A DNA stretch of 14,177 nucleotides. Source: Bordetella parapertussis (lineage in GTDB: Bacteria; Pseudomonadota; Gammaproteobacteria; Burkholderiales; Burkholderiaceae_C). The notes under the pieces were generated by a model that was not told where the DNA came from, made no database searches, and worked only from the letters and a program-made list of their open reading frames with translations. The stretch's first letter is position 1; the number at the start of each line of letters is the position of its first letter. The translations under genes were made by a program, and so were the position numbers. Location of the stretch: NCBI GenBank assembly GCA_943328885.2, contig CALQBT020000018.1, positions 1 through 14,177 on the forward strand, in the 5' to 3' direction. Below are positions 8,043-14,177 of this stretch, piece by piece.

Positions 8043-8231
8043 TTATACGGATATCTCCGCCACGTCTTCGAGCAAGAGCGGCCTGCGTTGGAGGCACTGG
8101 GTTGTACAGCGCTTGTTGCGGCTGTCCCAGTAGATCTGCTCAGATGGCTCGACGCTGACGTCGATGCCGCCAGACGCCATCACCAGACGCCATCGACGCA
8201 GGGTCTGCCAGTGCAAGTTTTCATGTTTCAT
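8043..8231 (-). CDS. Possible small protein, unrecognised
   Basis: A 62-residue frame reading MKHENLHWQTLRRWRLV at its start and ending LLLEDVAEISV. I do not recognise the family. In its favour, the composition of its C-terminal two thirds is protein-like (VEPSEQIYWD, LLLEDVAEI), codon third positions are fairly GC-rich, and it is co-oriented with the asparagine-synthase-like gene, ending 74 bases upstream of that start. Against it, there is no ribosome binding site, and a 13-base tandem duplication at 8170-8195, whose length is not a multiple of three, sits inside it. A shorter form could begin at the ATG at 8180 (MASGGIDVSVEP). It could equally be the end of a lost gene that once preceded the synthase. 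Confidence 0.25.
   Translation of the reverse strand: MKHENLHWQTLRRWRLVMASGGIDVSVEPSEQIYWDSRNKRCTTQCLQRRPLLLEDVAEISV
8170..8195. repeat. 13-base tandem direct repeat, two copies
   Basis: CCAGACGCCATCA at 8170-8182 is followed immediately by CCAGACGCCATCG at 8183-8195, 12 of 13 bases identical. This looks like a slippage duplication. Its length would shift a reading frame, which argues that the surrounding sequence is weakly constrained. Confidence 0.75.
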
Positions 8232-8752
8232 GCGCTGGAGGTTTAAGGCCTCGGTTCTATGGCGAGAAGGCCGTGATGGTGGAGCGTCCCGGAATCCAGC
8301 GGCATTGAGGTCATGGGGGTCGGATGTTGCGCGCTGCGTGGTGAGCGGGACCGCTGGCCTCGCGTTGAGCGCAAGCTGGATCATGGTTGACTTTGGGCGC
8401 GGCGCCTGCAACCGAAGTCACGCGACGTGTGAATTCCGCCATCGGCGATGCGGACGGTCGACGCCGCGAGACGGCATCACCAACGGCGGTCGCCCCAAGC
8501 TTGTCAACTGCCGCACAGCTTGAGGTACGTGAAGCGTCCCTGACCGCGGCCTCGCCCGCTACCATCGAACGGCCGGGATGGCATCACGACAGGAGACTGT
8601 CCTACCGAAACGCAGGGTCTAGCAAGGGAACCGAAGTGCTCAAAGTCGCTGAAGCGGTGCCGCGTGATCAAACCGCTGTTCGATTCAATAAGCAGATGAA
8701 TAAACTCAATGGCCGAGGACAGCGTCGTCTCAAAAGCGTGGGCAGAAGTTGC

Positions 8753-8884
8753 GGCTTGTTCCCGCTCAGGAGCATCAGGTCGTTTGACCAGAAGATCCTG
8801 CTCGAACAGTGGGCGTGCCCGAACTGCGCTGTCAAGTTCTGCATCGACGCCAAGCTGACGTGCGATGACCAACACGCTGTATGA
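8753..8884 (+). pseudogene. Remnant 3' end of a second toroid/cyclase-like gene
   Basis: The frame at 8819-8884 reads PNCAVKFCIDAKLTCD and then DQHAV before a stop. The intact gene at 13383-14177 has LNWAAKFCIDANLLECD near its C-terminus. The match covers 11 of the first 13 codons with A-K-F-C-I-D-A invariant, about 72% at base level over 39 bases (hand count). One codon is deleted, and the conserved Trp (TGG) has become Cys (TGC). Further upstream, GLFP at 8753-8764 corresponds to GSFP of the intact protein, but the part between has extra residues and looks scrambled. Nothing resembling the remaining 200 or more residues is present. The stop lies 20 bases inside the acetyltransferase gene, which suggests the ancestral gene was translationally coupled to it. 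It is a relic of a paralogue, not a copy of the present gene. Confidence 0.65.
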
Positions 8885-9821
8885 GGCCGTGAAGCGGCAT
8901 GCCAAGGCGGTGATCGCCGCCCTGCGGCGTCGGCGCCGGGCTGCGGTGCTTCAGCACAGCGAGCCGCATGTCACCCGAGCCGAGTTGGCCGCCGGCCTGC
9001 GTGCGCTGGGCGTTAAACCCGGTGATGCGTTGTTTGTTCACTCGTCACTCAAGAGCCTGGGCTTTGTCGAGGGCGGGCCCGACGCCGTGATAGGCGCGCT
9101 GCACGACGCGGTCGGGCCGCAAGGCACGCTGGTGCTGCCAACATATTACCTACCGGGTGGCACGATCCTGGCCACCTGTCAGATGACCGACTATGTGTTC
9201 GACCCCAGGGTTCACGGCACCAACATGGGGGCCTTGCCGGCGGCCTTTCTGGCTACCCCCGGGGTCCGGCGCAGTATTCACCCTACGCACTCGGTGGCGG
9301 CGCTGGGCCGACATGCGCAGCACCTGACCGAGTCCCACCACCGTGCGCCATCGGTCTTTGGCATCGGCTCACCCTGGCAGCGCTTTGCCGAGCTGCCCGA
9401 GGGCAAGGTGCTGGGCCTGGGTATCTCGATGGGGCCGGTGACCTTCTACCACCTCGCCGAGGACACGCTCGGCGACGAATTCCCCGTGGCGGTATGGCAG
9501 GGGCTGTACCAAATGCCTTGCGTCGATCATGCTGGGCAGCCTTGCCAAGTGCCGGTGCGTCCCTATGACCCGGCTTTGCTTCCACAACGCATAGATCACA
9601 AGGCACGGGCTGACCTGCGCACATACTTTGCGCGGGAGTTTGAGCATGCTGAGCTAAAGCGCAACGGGCGGGTTGGCGTGGCCGATTCCTGGACCATCGC
9701 GGCACCGGCCTTCCTCGAGCATCTGCTGCTGTTGGCGCGCCAGGGTATGACGGTCTACGCCAGCCCCGAGAGATTGGCCGCGCGGCCGGTGCCGACGCAA
9801 GAGCTCGGTCTGCGCCGATGA
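8865..9821 (+). CDS. AAC(3)-family N-acetyltransferase, probably a sugar-modifying enzyme
   Basis: A 318-residue protein of the aminoglycoside 3-N-acetyltransferase (antibiotic_NAT) family, which transfers an acyl group from acyl-CoA to an amine. Family motifs are VHSSLKSLG (58-66), GTLVLPTYY (87-95), HPTHSVAALG (139-148) and GPVTFYHLAE (190-199), the last two carrying conserved histidines of the active-site region. An Arg/Lys-rich N-terminal extension (KRHAKAVIAALRRRRRAAV) precedes the domain; it might favour membrane association but is not a signal peptide. Set within a polysaccharide cluster and beside a deacetylase, its likely role is N-acylation of an amino sugar in the repeat unit rather than drug resistance (inference). 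It stands alone on the + strand between two - strand genes. Its start lies inside the remnant of an upstream gene, so its original operon has probably been broken. No ribosome binding site or promoter is obvious. Confidence 0.85.
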   Translation: MTNTLYEAVKRHAKAVIAALRRRRRAAVLQHSEPHVTRAELAAGLRALGVKPGDALFVHSSLKSLGFVEGGPDAVIGALHDAVGPQGTLVLPTYYLPGGTILATCQMTDYVFDPRVHGTNMGALPAAFLATPGVRRSIHPTHSVAALGRHAQHLTESHHRAPSVFGIGSPWQRFAELPEGKVLGLGISMGPVTFYHLAEDTLGDEFPVAVWQGLYQMPCVDHAGQPCQVPVRPYDPALLPQRIDHKARADLRTYFAREFEHAELKRNGRVGVADSWTIAAPAFLEHLLLLARQGMTVYASPERLAARPVPTQELGLRR

Positions 9822-10124
9822 CCGAACTCTAGGGCCGGGTCGCGGCCAGCCTGTGCTGGCAGGCGCTTGCGCAGTGTCGAGCTCGAGGGCGGCAGTTTGA
9901 TCCCCAGCGCTGTCTTGCAGAAGGTATCGCCGCGACAGTTCTCGATCGCGTCGAATTCGCTCTTGGCGTATGGCGGACTGACGATTCAAAGGTATGCCAA
10001 TCGATGCCTCGGCTCAACTCAGCCGCAAGGTGACACGTTGTCAGGAACAAACCCGACTCGATCGTCAATCAGATCAACGACTTGGCGGATTCTGGCTGAT
10101 CCAAGGGCACAGCTCTGGGTTCAG
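9822..10124. other. Convergent spacer without a gene
   Basis: It separates the ends of the acetyltransferase gene (+) and the second asparagine-synthase-like gene (-). Translations in all six frames give no recognisable protein. Apart from the hairpin at 9845-9860 and a weaker CTTGG/CCAAG inverted repeat near 10080-10105, I see no structure. It may be leftover sequence from the joining of two gene blocks. Confidence 0.5.
9845..9860. terminator. Hairpin after the acetyltransferase gene, possible terminator
   Basis: GCCAGC-CTGT-GCTGGC is a perfect six-base-pair stem with a four-base loop, starting 24 bases after the acetyltransferase stop. No T run follows on the + strand, so intrinsic termination is uncertain. 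Confidence 0.3.
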
Positions 10125-11861
10125 CTACGCGTCGCCTAGAATATTCATCATGTTTCTGGCGTGCGATATCTCGTAGTTGTAGCTTGTCACGCCAGCCATG
10201 TTCAGCAACCTGCAAATTTGCAGAACCGACTTGCTCGCATAGTTGAAAGGCAGGCGGTCGCGACGCGCGCAAAGTGTCGCTGCCAGTTCGCTATAGGCCG
10301 ACCTTACCGCGCGGGTTGAATACCATTCAGCTCGCCATTGATCGTTCGCGGTTGGGGGTCTGGCGTGCGGCGATGGCAGATGGCCGGGGTAGGACTGCCA
10401 ATAGATGTTTCCGGCGCCACAGTGGAAGCGAGTGATCCAGCTGTTGTAGATCTTGTGGTCGAGGAACCAAGCGGTCGGCAGAGAAGACACGAGTGTGACG
10501 AAGTCGGCGTCGAAAAACGGCGTCAGCAACTCGACCTGGGTCAGGTCTATTGAATCCAGGTGGTGGTAGAGGTGGCGCGCCTGATCGTTGCGCATGTAGA
10601 AATGAAACAACCTGCGGTCCGGCGCTGCGGCCTGGCATTTGCTCAGCTCAGCCATTGCGCCCGCTGTTGCTAACTCAGAAAAATGCGTTGTCAGTTGCCG
10701 GCTGATCTGCCGCGTCGGTCGCGTTCGCAAGGCTGGGAATAGCTTGCGCACCTGGTCAGCGTTGAGCGGCCCGGCGGCAGTCTCGATACTGGCCGCAGAC
10801 ATATAGACATGGCCCAATGTCACGCTGCCGCCATCGCCCGACCACAGTTTGCGTGGACCGGGCCCATTGGCGCTGGGGAAATGATCCCGTGCGTAGACCG
10901 CGAACGGGTCGAGCGCAACCAGCACCCGTTCAGCCGGCGTGCGGTGCCAGCTGACGTGCCTGGTGCCCAAGGCGGCTGCCACCTGTTCACTGACGATGTC
11001 GTCAGTGCTGTCGCGGTAGGCCGTGCAGAAGGTGTCTATGGCCCGGCCCTGGTCGATCAGCTCAGCGACCACAGCCCGTGAGTCCAATCCACCCGACAGG
11101 AAAGCCTCTTGTCGGCCCGCGCTCAGGCGCCGACGAACCGCGATCGAAAAGCACTGATGCAGGCGGCTTTCGGCCTCGTCATAGCTCAAGGCAGCTCGAA
11201 CGGTGTCGGTGTAGTCCGCATAGACACGGGTCAGCGGCGGCGCATCGCGCTCCAGAATCAATGCCTGGCCAGGCATCAACACCTTGACGCCACCCAAGAC
11301 CGTGCGCTCGCCCAGCGACTGCCCGAAGAACAGGTGTTCGGCCAAGCCTTGCTCATCGACCACTTCGTGCTCTTGAGTCATCTGGCGTAGCAGACGCAGG
11401 CTGGTGGCAAACAAGAAGCGATCGCGTTCGAACTTGTAGTACAGGCTGCGGTTGGCGAGTCTGTCGGTCGCTATCACCAGTCGCCCGCATGAGGCTGCCC
11501 AGGTGACGGCGCAGAACATCCCGCGGGTTTGCGCGAGCTTGCCAATGCTGCCGGCGCTGAGCGCCTCGAACACCTTGGTCACGCTGGCCTCGATCAGCGG
11601 GATCTCCTTCGCCTCGACGAACAAGGGGTCGCCCGCCACTGCACCCAAACCATGTTCACGCCGATCGACCATGATCGATGCGCTCCAGGTTGGTAGCGAG
11701 ACAGCCGCCAGCCAGAAGCGTGAATCTTGGCGCTGTTCGACATTCAGTGCCGTGTTCCGTGTCAGCGCCAGTAGGGTCCGGCACTGGATGCTTCGCTCGA
11801 CCGGCGAAATGAATTCTGAATCGACGACCTGTTTTCTGAGATAACCCGCAAAGTGCGACAT
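10125..11861 (-). CDS. Divergent asparagine-synthase-like protein with Ser in place of Cys2
   Basis: A 578-residue member of the asparagine synthetase superfamily, only distantly related to the protein at 6292-7968. It starts MSHFAGYL, which aligns with the usual MCGIAG start except that the nucleophile Cys2 is replaced by Ser. Glutamine hydrolysis is therefore doubtful. The glutaminase fold is otherwise retained to about residue 205, including ATDRLANRSLYYKF (131-144) and VKVLMPGQALIL (192-203). The synthetase half has the ATP pyrophosphatase loop SGGLDSR (256-262), but the second signature reads SGDGGSVTLGHVY (341-353) where asparagine synthetases have GDGADE, so the acidic pair is missing. 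A changed substrate or amine donor, as in beta-lactam synthetase or lasso-peptide cyclases, is plausible; an inactive or scaffold role is also possible. AGGA lies five bases before the ATG, a good ribosome binding site. The flippase gene ends 12 bases upstream, so the two are in one operon. Confidence 0.85.
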   Translation of the reverse strand: MSHFAGYLRKQVVDSEFISPVERSIQCRTLLALTRNTALNVEQRQDSRFWLAAVSLPTWSASIMVDRREHGLGAVAGDPLFVEAKEIPLIEASVTKVFEALSAGSIGKLAQTRGMFCAVTWAASCGRLVIATDRLANRSLYYKFERDRFLFATSLRLLRQMTQEHEVVDEQGLAEHLFFGQSLGERTVLGGVKVLMPGQALILERDAPPLTRVYADYTDTVRAALSYDEAESRLHQCFSIAVRRRLSAGRQEAFLSGGLDSRAVVAELIDQGRAIDTFCTAYRDSTDDIVSEQVAAALGTRHVSWHRTPAERVLVALDPFAVYARDHFPSANGPGPRKLWSGDGGSVTLGHVYMSAASIETAAGPLNADQVRKLFPALRTRPTRQISRQLTTHFSELATAGAMAELSKCQAAAPDRRLFHFYMRNDQARHLYHHLDSIDLTQVELLTPFFDADFVTLVSSLPTAWFLDHKIYNSWITRFHCGAGNIYWQSYPGHLPSPHARPPTANDQWRAEWYSTRAVRSAYSELAATLCARRDRLPFNYASKSVLQICRLLNMAGVTSYNYEISHARNMMNILGDA

Positions 11862-11873
11862 TTTTTCCTGCTA

Positions 11874-13331
11874 TCAGCTGCTGCTATTGGCCGTGGGTGC
11901 CATCAACTCTTTGAAATCCCGCAAGAGTTGCTTGTCACTTATCTGCGTCGCCAACAGGTACATTGCCACGCCGGTAAATCCAGCGCCCAGCAGGATCAGC
12001 GGCTGTGCTTGGCTTGCCAAGACGACCCGCATGAACGCGATCGTCGCCAGCATCGCGGCACCCGAAATTACCGGTTTCAGGAGCAGCTGAAGGATTGATG
12101 TCATGGTCAGTCCGAATCTGAGGGCTGCTCGCCTGATCAAAAGCAAGGAAAATAGGGGGTAACAGATCAGCCAGGCCAGCGCCAGACCCGTCACGCCACC
12201 AAAGTACGCGCCGGCATAAAATCCTGGAATCAGCAAGACGGTTGCGCTGACGGTATTTTTGAGGTCGTCATTGACATGCCCTGCAGCAATCAGCGCCGTC
12301 GACAACATCGCGCACATGATGCGGATTGGTACGATTGCCGAAACAATTTGCAGCGGAACCACGACGGAGACCCATGGGTCGCCGAGCAGCAACGCTACCA
12401 GTTCGGGCGCAAGCCCTGACAAACTCCAGAGAAGACCCACTGACAGCGCTAGCACGACACGCAGCGCACGCAGCAACGCATCGTTCATCGCCGTCTTGTC
12501 ACCTTGCAGCTTGGCAAAAGCGGAGAACGCCACTTGGTTGGAGATGGCCATGATTTTTTGCATCGGCATGTTCGCGAGGTTGGCCGCCACCGAATAGGCG
12601 CCCAGCAGCTGCGGCCCGAGCAGCTTGCCGGCGATGAAGACGTCGGCTTGCGATGAAAAATACCAGACCATGCGGTTGACGGTCAGCGAGCTGCCGAAGG
12701 CGATCAGGCGAGCCTGACCGCGCAGCTTGAACGTTGGCAAAACACTGCCAAAGTGCCAGATCAACAGCATGCTTTTGATCAGTGCCTGCACCAGTTGCCC
12801 GGCCACCAACGCCCAGACGCCCAGACCCAACACCGCGCCAGCCAGCGTTGTCATGACAGTGCCGACCTGCACCAACAACTCGATGATGCCTAGCGCCTTG
12901 AATTTCATCTCCCGCTTGGCCATTGAATCTGGAACGACTGCCAGCGCGCCGATCGGCAGCTGCAAACCCATGATCAGCGTCAGAGGCAGTAGCCTTGGTT
13001 CGTGAAAGACAGCGACCGCCAGCGGTGCCGCGCAAGCCAGCAACACGAACAACGCGCCGTTGACCATCAGCGACAAGCCGAACACGCTGCGCTGTTGGGC
13101 AGGATCGATCTGTGTCGACCGAACCAGCGCTGCGCCCAAGCCCATCTCGGCCACCAGGCTGGTGAAACCGACCAGCACCATCGCCATCGCCATCAAGCCG
13201 TAGTCTGCTGGCAGCAACAACCGCATCACGAAAATCGTGACGGACCAGCTGATGACTTGGCTGCCCAATTTGGCCAGAATCTGCCAGCGCAAGCCCGACA
13301 GAACATTCAGCCTGATCGATGCTAATCCCAT
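11874..13331 (-). CDS. Wzx-type polysaccharide flippase (MOP superfamily)
   Basis: A 485-residue inner-membrane transporter, probably moving undecaprenyl-linked repeat units from the cytoplasmic to the periplasmic leaflet for the polymerase. It resembles the Polysacc_synt_3/WzxC group: the N-terminus has GLRWQILAKLGSQVISW and the characteristic MRLLLPADYGLMAMAMV (36-52), followed by hydrophobic segments throughout, consistent with 12 to 14 transmembrane helices. Length is normal for the family. The ATG at 13331 gives a natural family N-terminus, although no ribosome binding site stands out. The gene lies 51 bases after the toroid-type gene and 12 bases before the asparagine-synthase-like gene, all on the same strand. 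Substrate structure cannot be inferred. Confidence 0.9.
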   Translation of the reverse strand: MGLASIRLNVLSGLRWQILAKLGSQVISWSVTIFVMRLLLPADYGLMAMAMVLVGFTSLVAEMGLGAALVRSTQIDPAQQRSVFGLSLMVNGALFVLLACAAPLAVAVFHEPRLLPLTLIMGLQLPIGALAVVPDSMAKREMKFKALGIIELLVQVGTVMTTLAGAVLGLGVWALVAGQLVQALIKSMLLIWHFGSVLPTFKLRGQARLIAFGSSLTVNRMVWYFSSQADVFIAGKLLGPQLLGAYSVAANLANMPMQKIMAISNQVAFSAFAKLQGDKTAMNDALLRALRVVLALSVGLLWSLSGLAPELVALLLGDPWVSVVVPLQIVSAIVPIRIMCAMLSTALIAAGHVNDDLKNTVSATVLLIPGFYAGAYFGGVTGLALAWLICYPLFSLLLIRRAALRFGLTMTSILQLLLKPVISGAAMLATIAFMRVVLASQAQPLILLGAGFTGVAMYLLATQISDKQLLRDFKELMAPTANSSS

Positions 13332-13382
13332 GGGTTCGACAAATGGCGGACTGAATTTGGCGTGATGACGTGGCTATCGGCG

Positions 13383-14177
13383 CTAGCCGATGGCATGGCT
13401 AGGCCCAGTTGTTCGTGCCGGCTTGGCATCGTCTGAAATTCGTGCAGCGCCAGCACCCAGGCACCCGATATCGCACTCCAGCAGGTTCGCATCAATGCAA
13501 AATTTTGCCGCCCAGTTCAGATATTGGAAACGGCCATAGCCGCCGGCCATCGGAAACGAACCCTTGACGCCACCGCGTATGCCAGCCGGCCCCTCCAGGC
13601 GAACAGTCTTGCGAACATAGGCGTTCAATCGCAGACCGGCGTCGCGGTACCGAGCGTTGCCCGTGATGCCATACAGCAACAGCAGGCAATGTCCGATCTG
13701 CGCGCTGCCGGTCAGACAGACATAGTCACTTGCGGGCCGCCAAAGGTGGTCCAGATGACCTGCCAGCCGGCCCGATTCGTCGATGGCAGGCAGCAGTCCA
13801 TCGGCCGTTCTTCTGGCCGCCGCGAGTAGATCGGGGCGACCCGACAAACGCTGGCCTTCGATCAAGCCGCGCAACACATAGCCGATCGTGTGTGTCAACG
13901 GCAAGGCGGGGTTGGCAAGGCAGTTCGAGGCAAACCAGCCATTGGCTTGTTGCCGAGTCAGCGCCCAATCGATCTGGCGCAGACCGGCTTGTGCCCAGCC
14001 CTGACCTGGTTCGACGCGATCTGCCTCGAACAGTCCCCACGCGACATGTGTTTCGTAAGCCTTCTCGCCAGGGGCGGCAAATGGCGTCGGGAATCTGCGC
14101 CAGCAGCCATCTGCGTCCTGCGTCTCCCGAAGCCAGTCGGCCGCGGCCTGCATGGCACGGCGATAGCGGGCGTCTCC
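13383..14177 (-). CDS. Alpha/alpha-toroid protein resembling squalene cyclase/prenyltransferase repeats (5' end outside window)
   Basis: The frame runs off the right edge, reading GDARYRRAM before the ATG at 14153, so that ATG is internal and 264 residues are visible. QW-like repeats are seen in RETQDADGCWRRF and TRQQANGWFASNC, with helical pairs between them. Conserved-looking segments are YETHVAWGLFEA, LPLTHTIGYVLRGL, CLTGSAQIGHCLLLLYGITG and a C-terminal KGSFP followed by LNWAAKFCIDANLLE. This pattern suits the alpha/alpha toroid fold shared by terpene cyclases, prenyltransferase beta subunits, and some glycan lyases and epimerases. Proteins like it occur in exopolysaccharide clusters without a proven activity. 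No Asp-rich cyclase motif (DXDD) is visible in this portion, so I favour a glycan-related role (inference). A tail of about 25 residues (from GCLGAGAARIS onward) follows the conserved end. It is the first visible gene of the - strand operon. Confidence 0.65.
   Translation of the reverse strand, partial: GDARYRRAMQAAADWLRETQDADGCWRRFPTPFAAPGEKAYETHVAWGLFEADRVEPGQGWAQAGLRQIDWALTRQQANGWFASNCLANPALPLTHTIGYVLRGLIEGQRLSGRPDLLAAARRTADGLLPAIDESGRLAGHLDHLWRPASDYVCLTGSAQIGHCLLLLYGITGNARYRDAGLRLNAYVRKTVRLEGPAGIRGGVKGSFPMAGGYGRFQYLNWAAKFCIDANLLECDIGCLGAGAARISDDAKPARTTGPSHAIG

Larger units (their letters stand above)
7969..8864. other. Gene-poor stretch of about 900 bases
   Basis: It lies between the divergent genes at 7968 (-) and 8865 (+) and should hold their promoters, but I could not identify a convincing -35/-10 pair on either strand. 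It contains a doubtful small - strand frame (8043-8231), a 13-base tandem duplication (8170-8195), a perfect short hairpin GACAG-GAGA-CTGTC near 8589-8602 without a T run, and the decayed 3' end of a toroid-type gene (8753-8884). The rest, about 8232-8750, yields only arginine- and serine-rich, low-complexity translations in all frames. It looks like a scar of rearrangement, not functional coding sequence. Confidence 0.55.

Noticed and set aside
8039..8047. TATAAA on the - strand as a -10 box for the asparagine-synthase-like gene
   Set aside because: The nearest TTG-type hexamer (TTGCTC) is about 22 bases upstream, too far for a normal promoter.
8784..8812. TTGACC as a -35 box for the acetyltransferase gene
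   Set aside because: At 17 bases downstream the hexamer is CAGTGG, which does not resemble a -10 box.
8387..8884. Full 165-codon + strand frame as a functional gene
   Set aside because: Only its last part resembles a known family and that part is decayed; the N-terminal 120 residues are low-complexity and Thr/Arg/Ser-rich with no ribosome binding site.
1..14177. CRISPR array, tRNA, rRNA or intact insertion sequence
   Set aside because: No regularly spaced repeats, no cloverleaf or TTCGA-type T-loop in context, and no transposase-like protein or terminal inverted repeats with target duplications were seen.

Overview
This window is part of an exopolysaccharide biosynthesis locus from a GC-rich Gram-negative bacterium. 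By family content it is most likely a betaproteobacterium of the Burkholderiales type; that is inference, since the window holds no taxonomic marker such as rRNA. The polymerase at 2359-3675 resembles the TIGR03097 family (O-antigen ligase/polymerase-like, exosortase A-associated). That links the locus to the XrtA/PEP-CTERM type of polysaccharide cluster, although no exosortase gene lies in the window.

Layout. (1) Positions 1-6250, all on the + strand and tightly packed: the end of a GT4 glycosyltransferase, a CapK/PaaK-like adenylate-forming ligase, the Wzy-like polymerase, a second CapK-like ligase about 75% identical to the first, and a CE4 polysaccharide deacetylase. The ligase/polymerase and ligase/deacetylase pairs overlap by a few bases; a 203-base gap precedes the second ligase. 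(2) A convergent asparagine-synthase-like gene on the - strand (6292-7968). (3) A gene-poor stretch of about 900 bases (7969-8864) with one doubtful small frame, a 13-base tandem duplication and the decayed 3' end of a gene. (4) A lone + strand AAC(3)-family acetyltransferase (8865-9821). (5) A 303-base spacer with no gene. (6) A - strand operon, transcribed from the right edge: an alpha/alpha-toroid 'terpene-cyclase-like' protein (5' end outside the window), a Wzx-type flippase, and a second, very different asparagine-synthase-like protein.

How they may work together. The glycosyltransferase helps build a lipid-linked repeat unit, the flippase moves it across the inner membrane and the polymerase joins the units (Wzx/Wzy logic). 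The other genes look like tailoring enzymes: a deacetylase that could expose amino groups, an AAC(3)-like N-acyltransferase, two ligases that adenylate carboxylates, and two asparagine-synthase-like enzymes that adenylate carboxylates to form amides. Both of the latter lack the Cys2 nucleophile needed to release ammonia from glutamine. The most interesting reading is an amide/acyl decoration module for an exopolysaccharide whose chemistry is not known. No RNA genes, CRISPR arrays, intact insertion sequences or integrases were seen.
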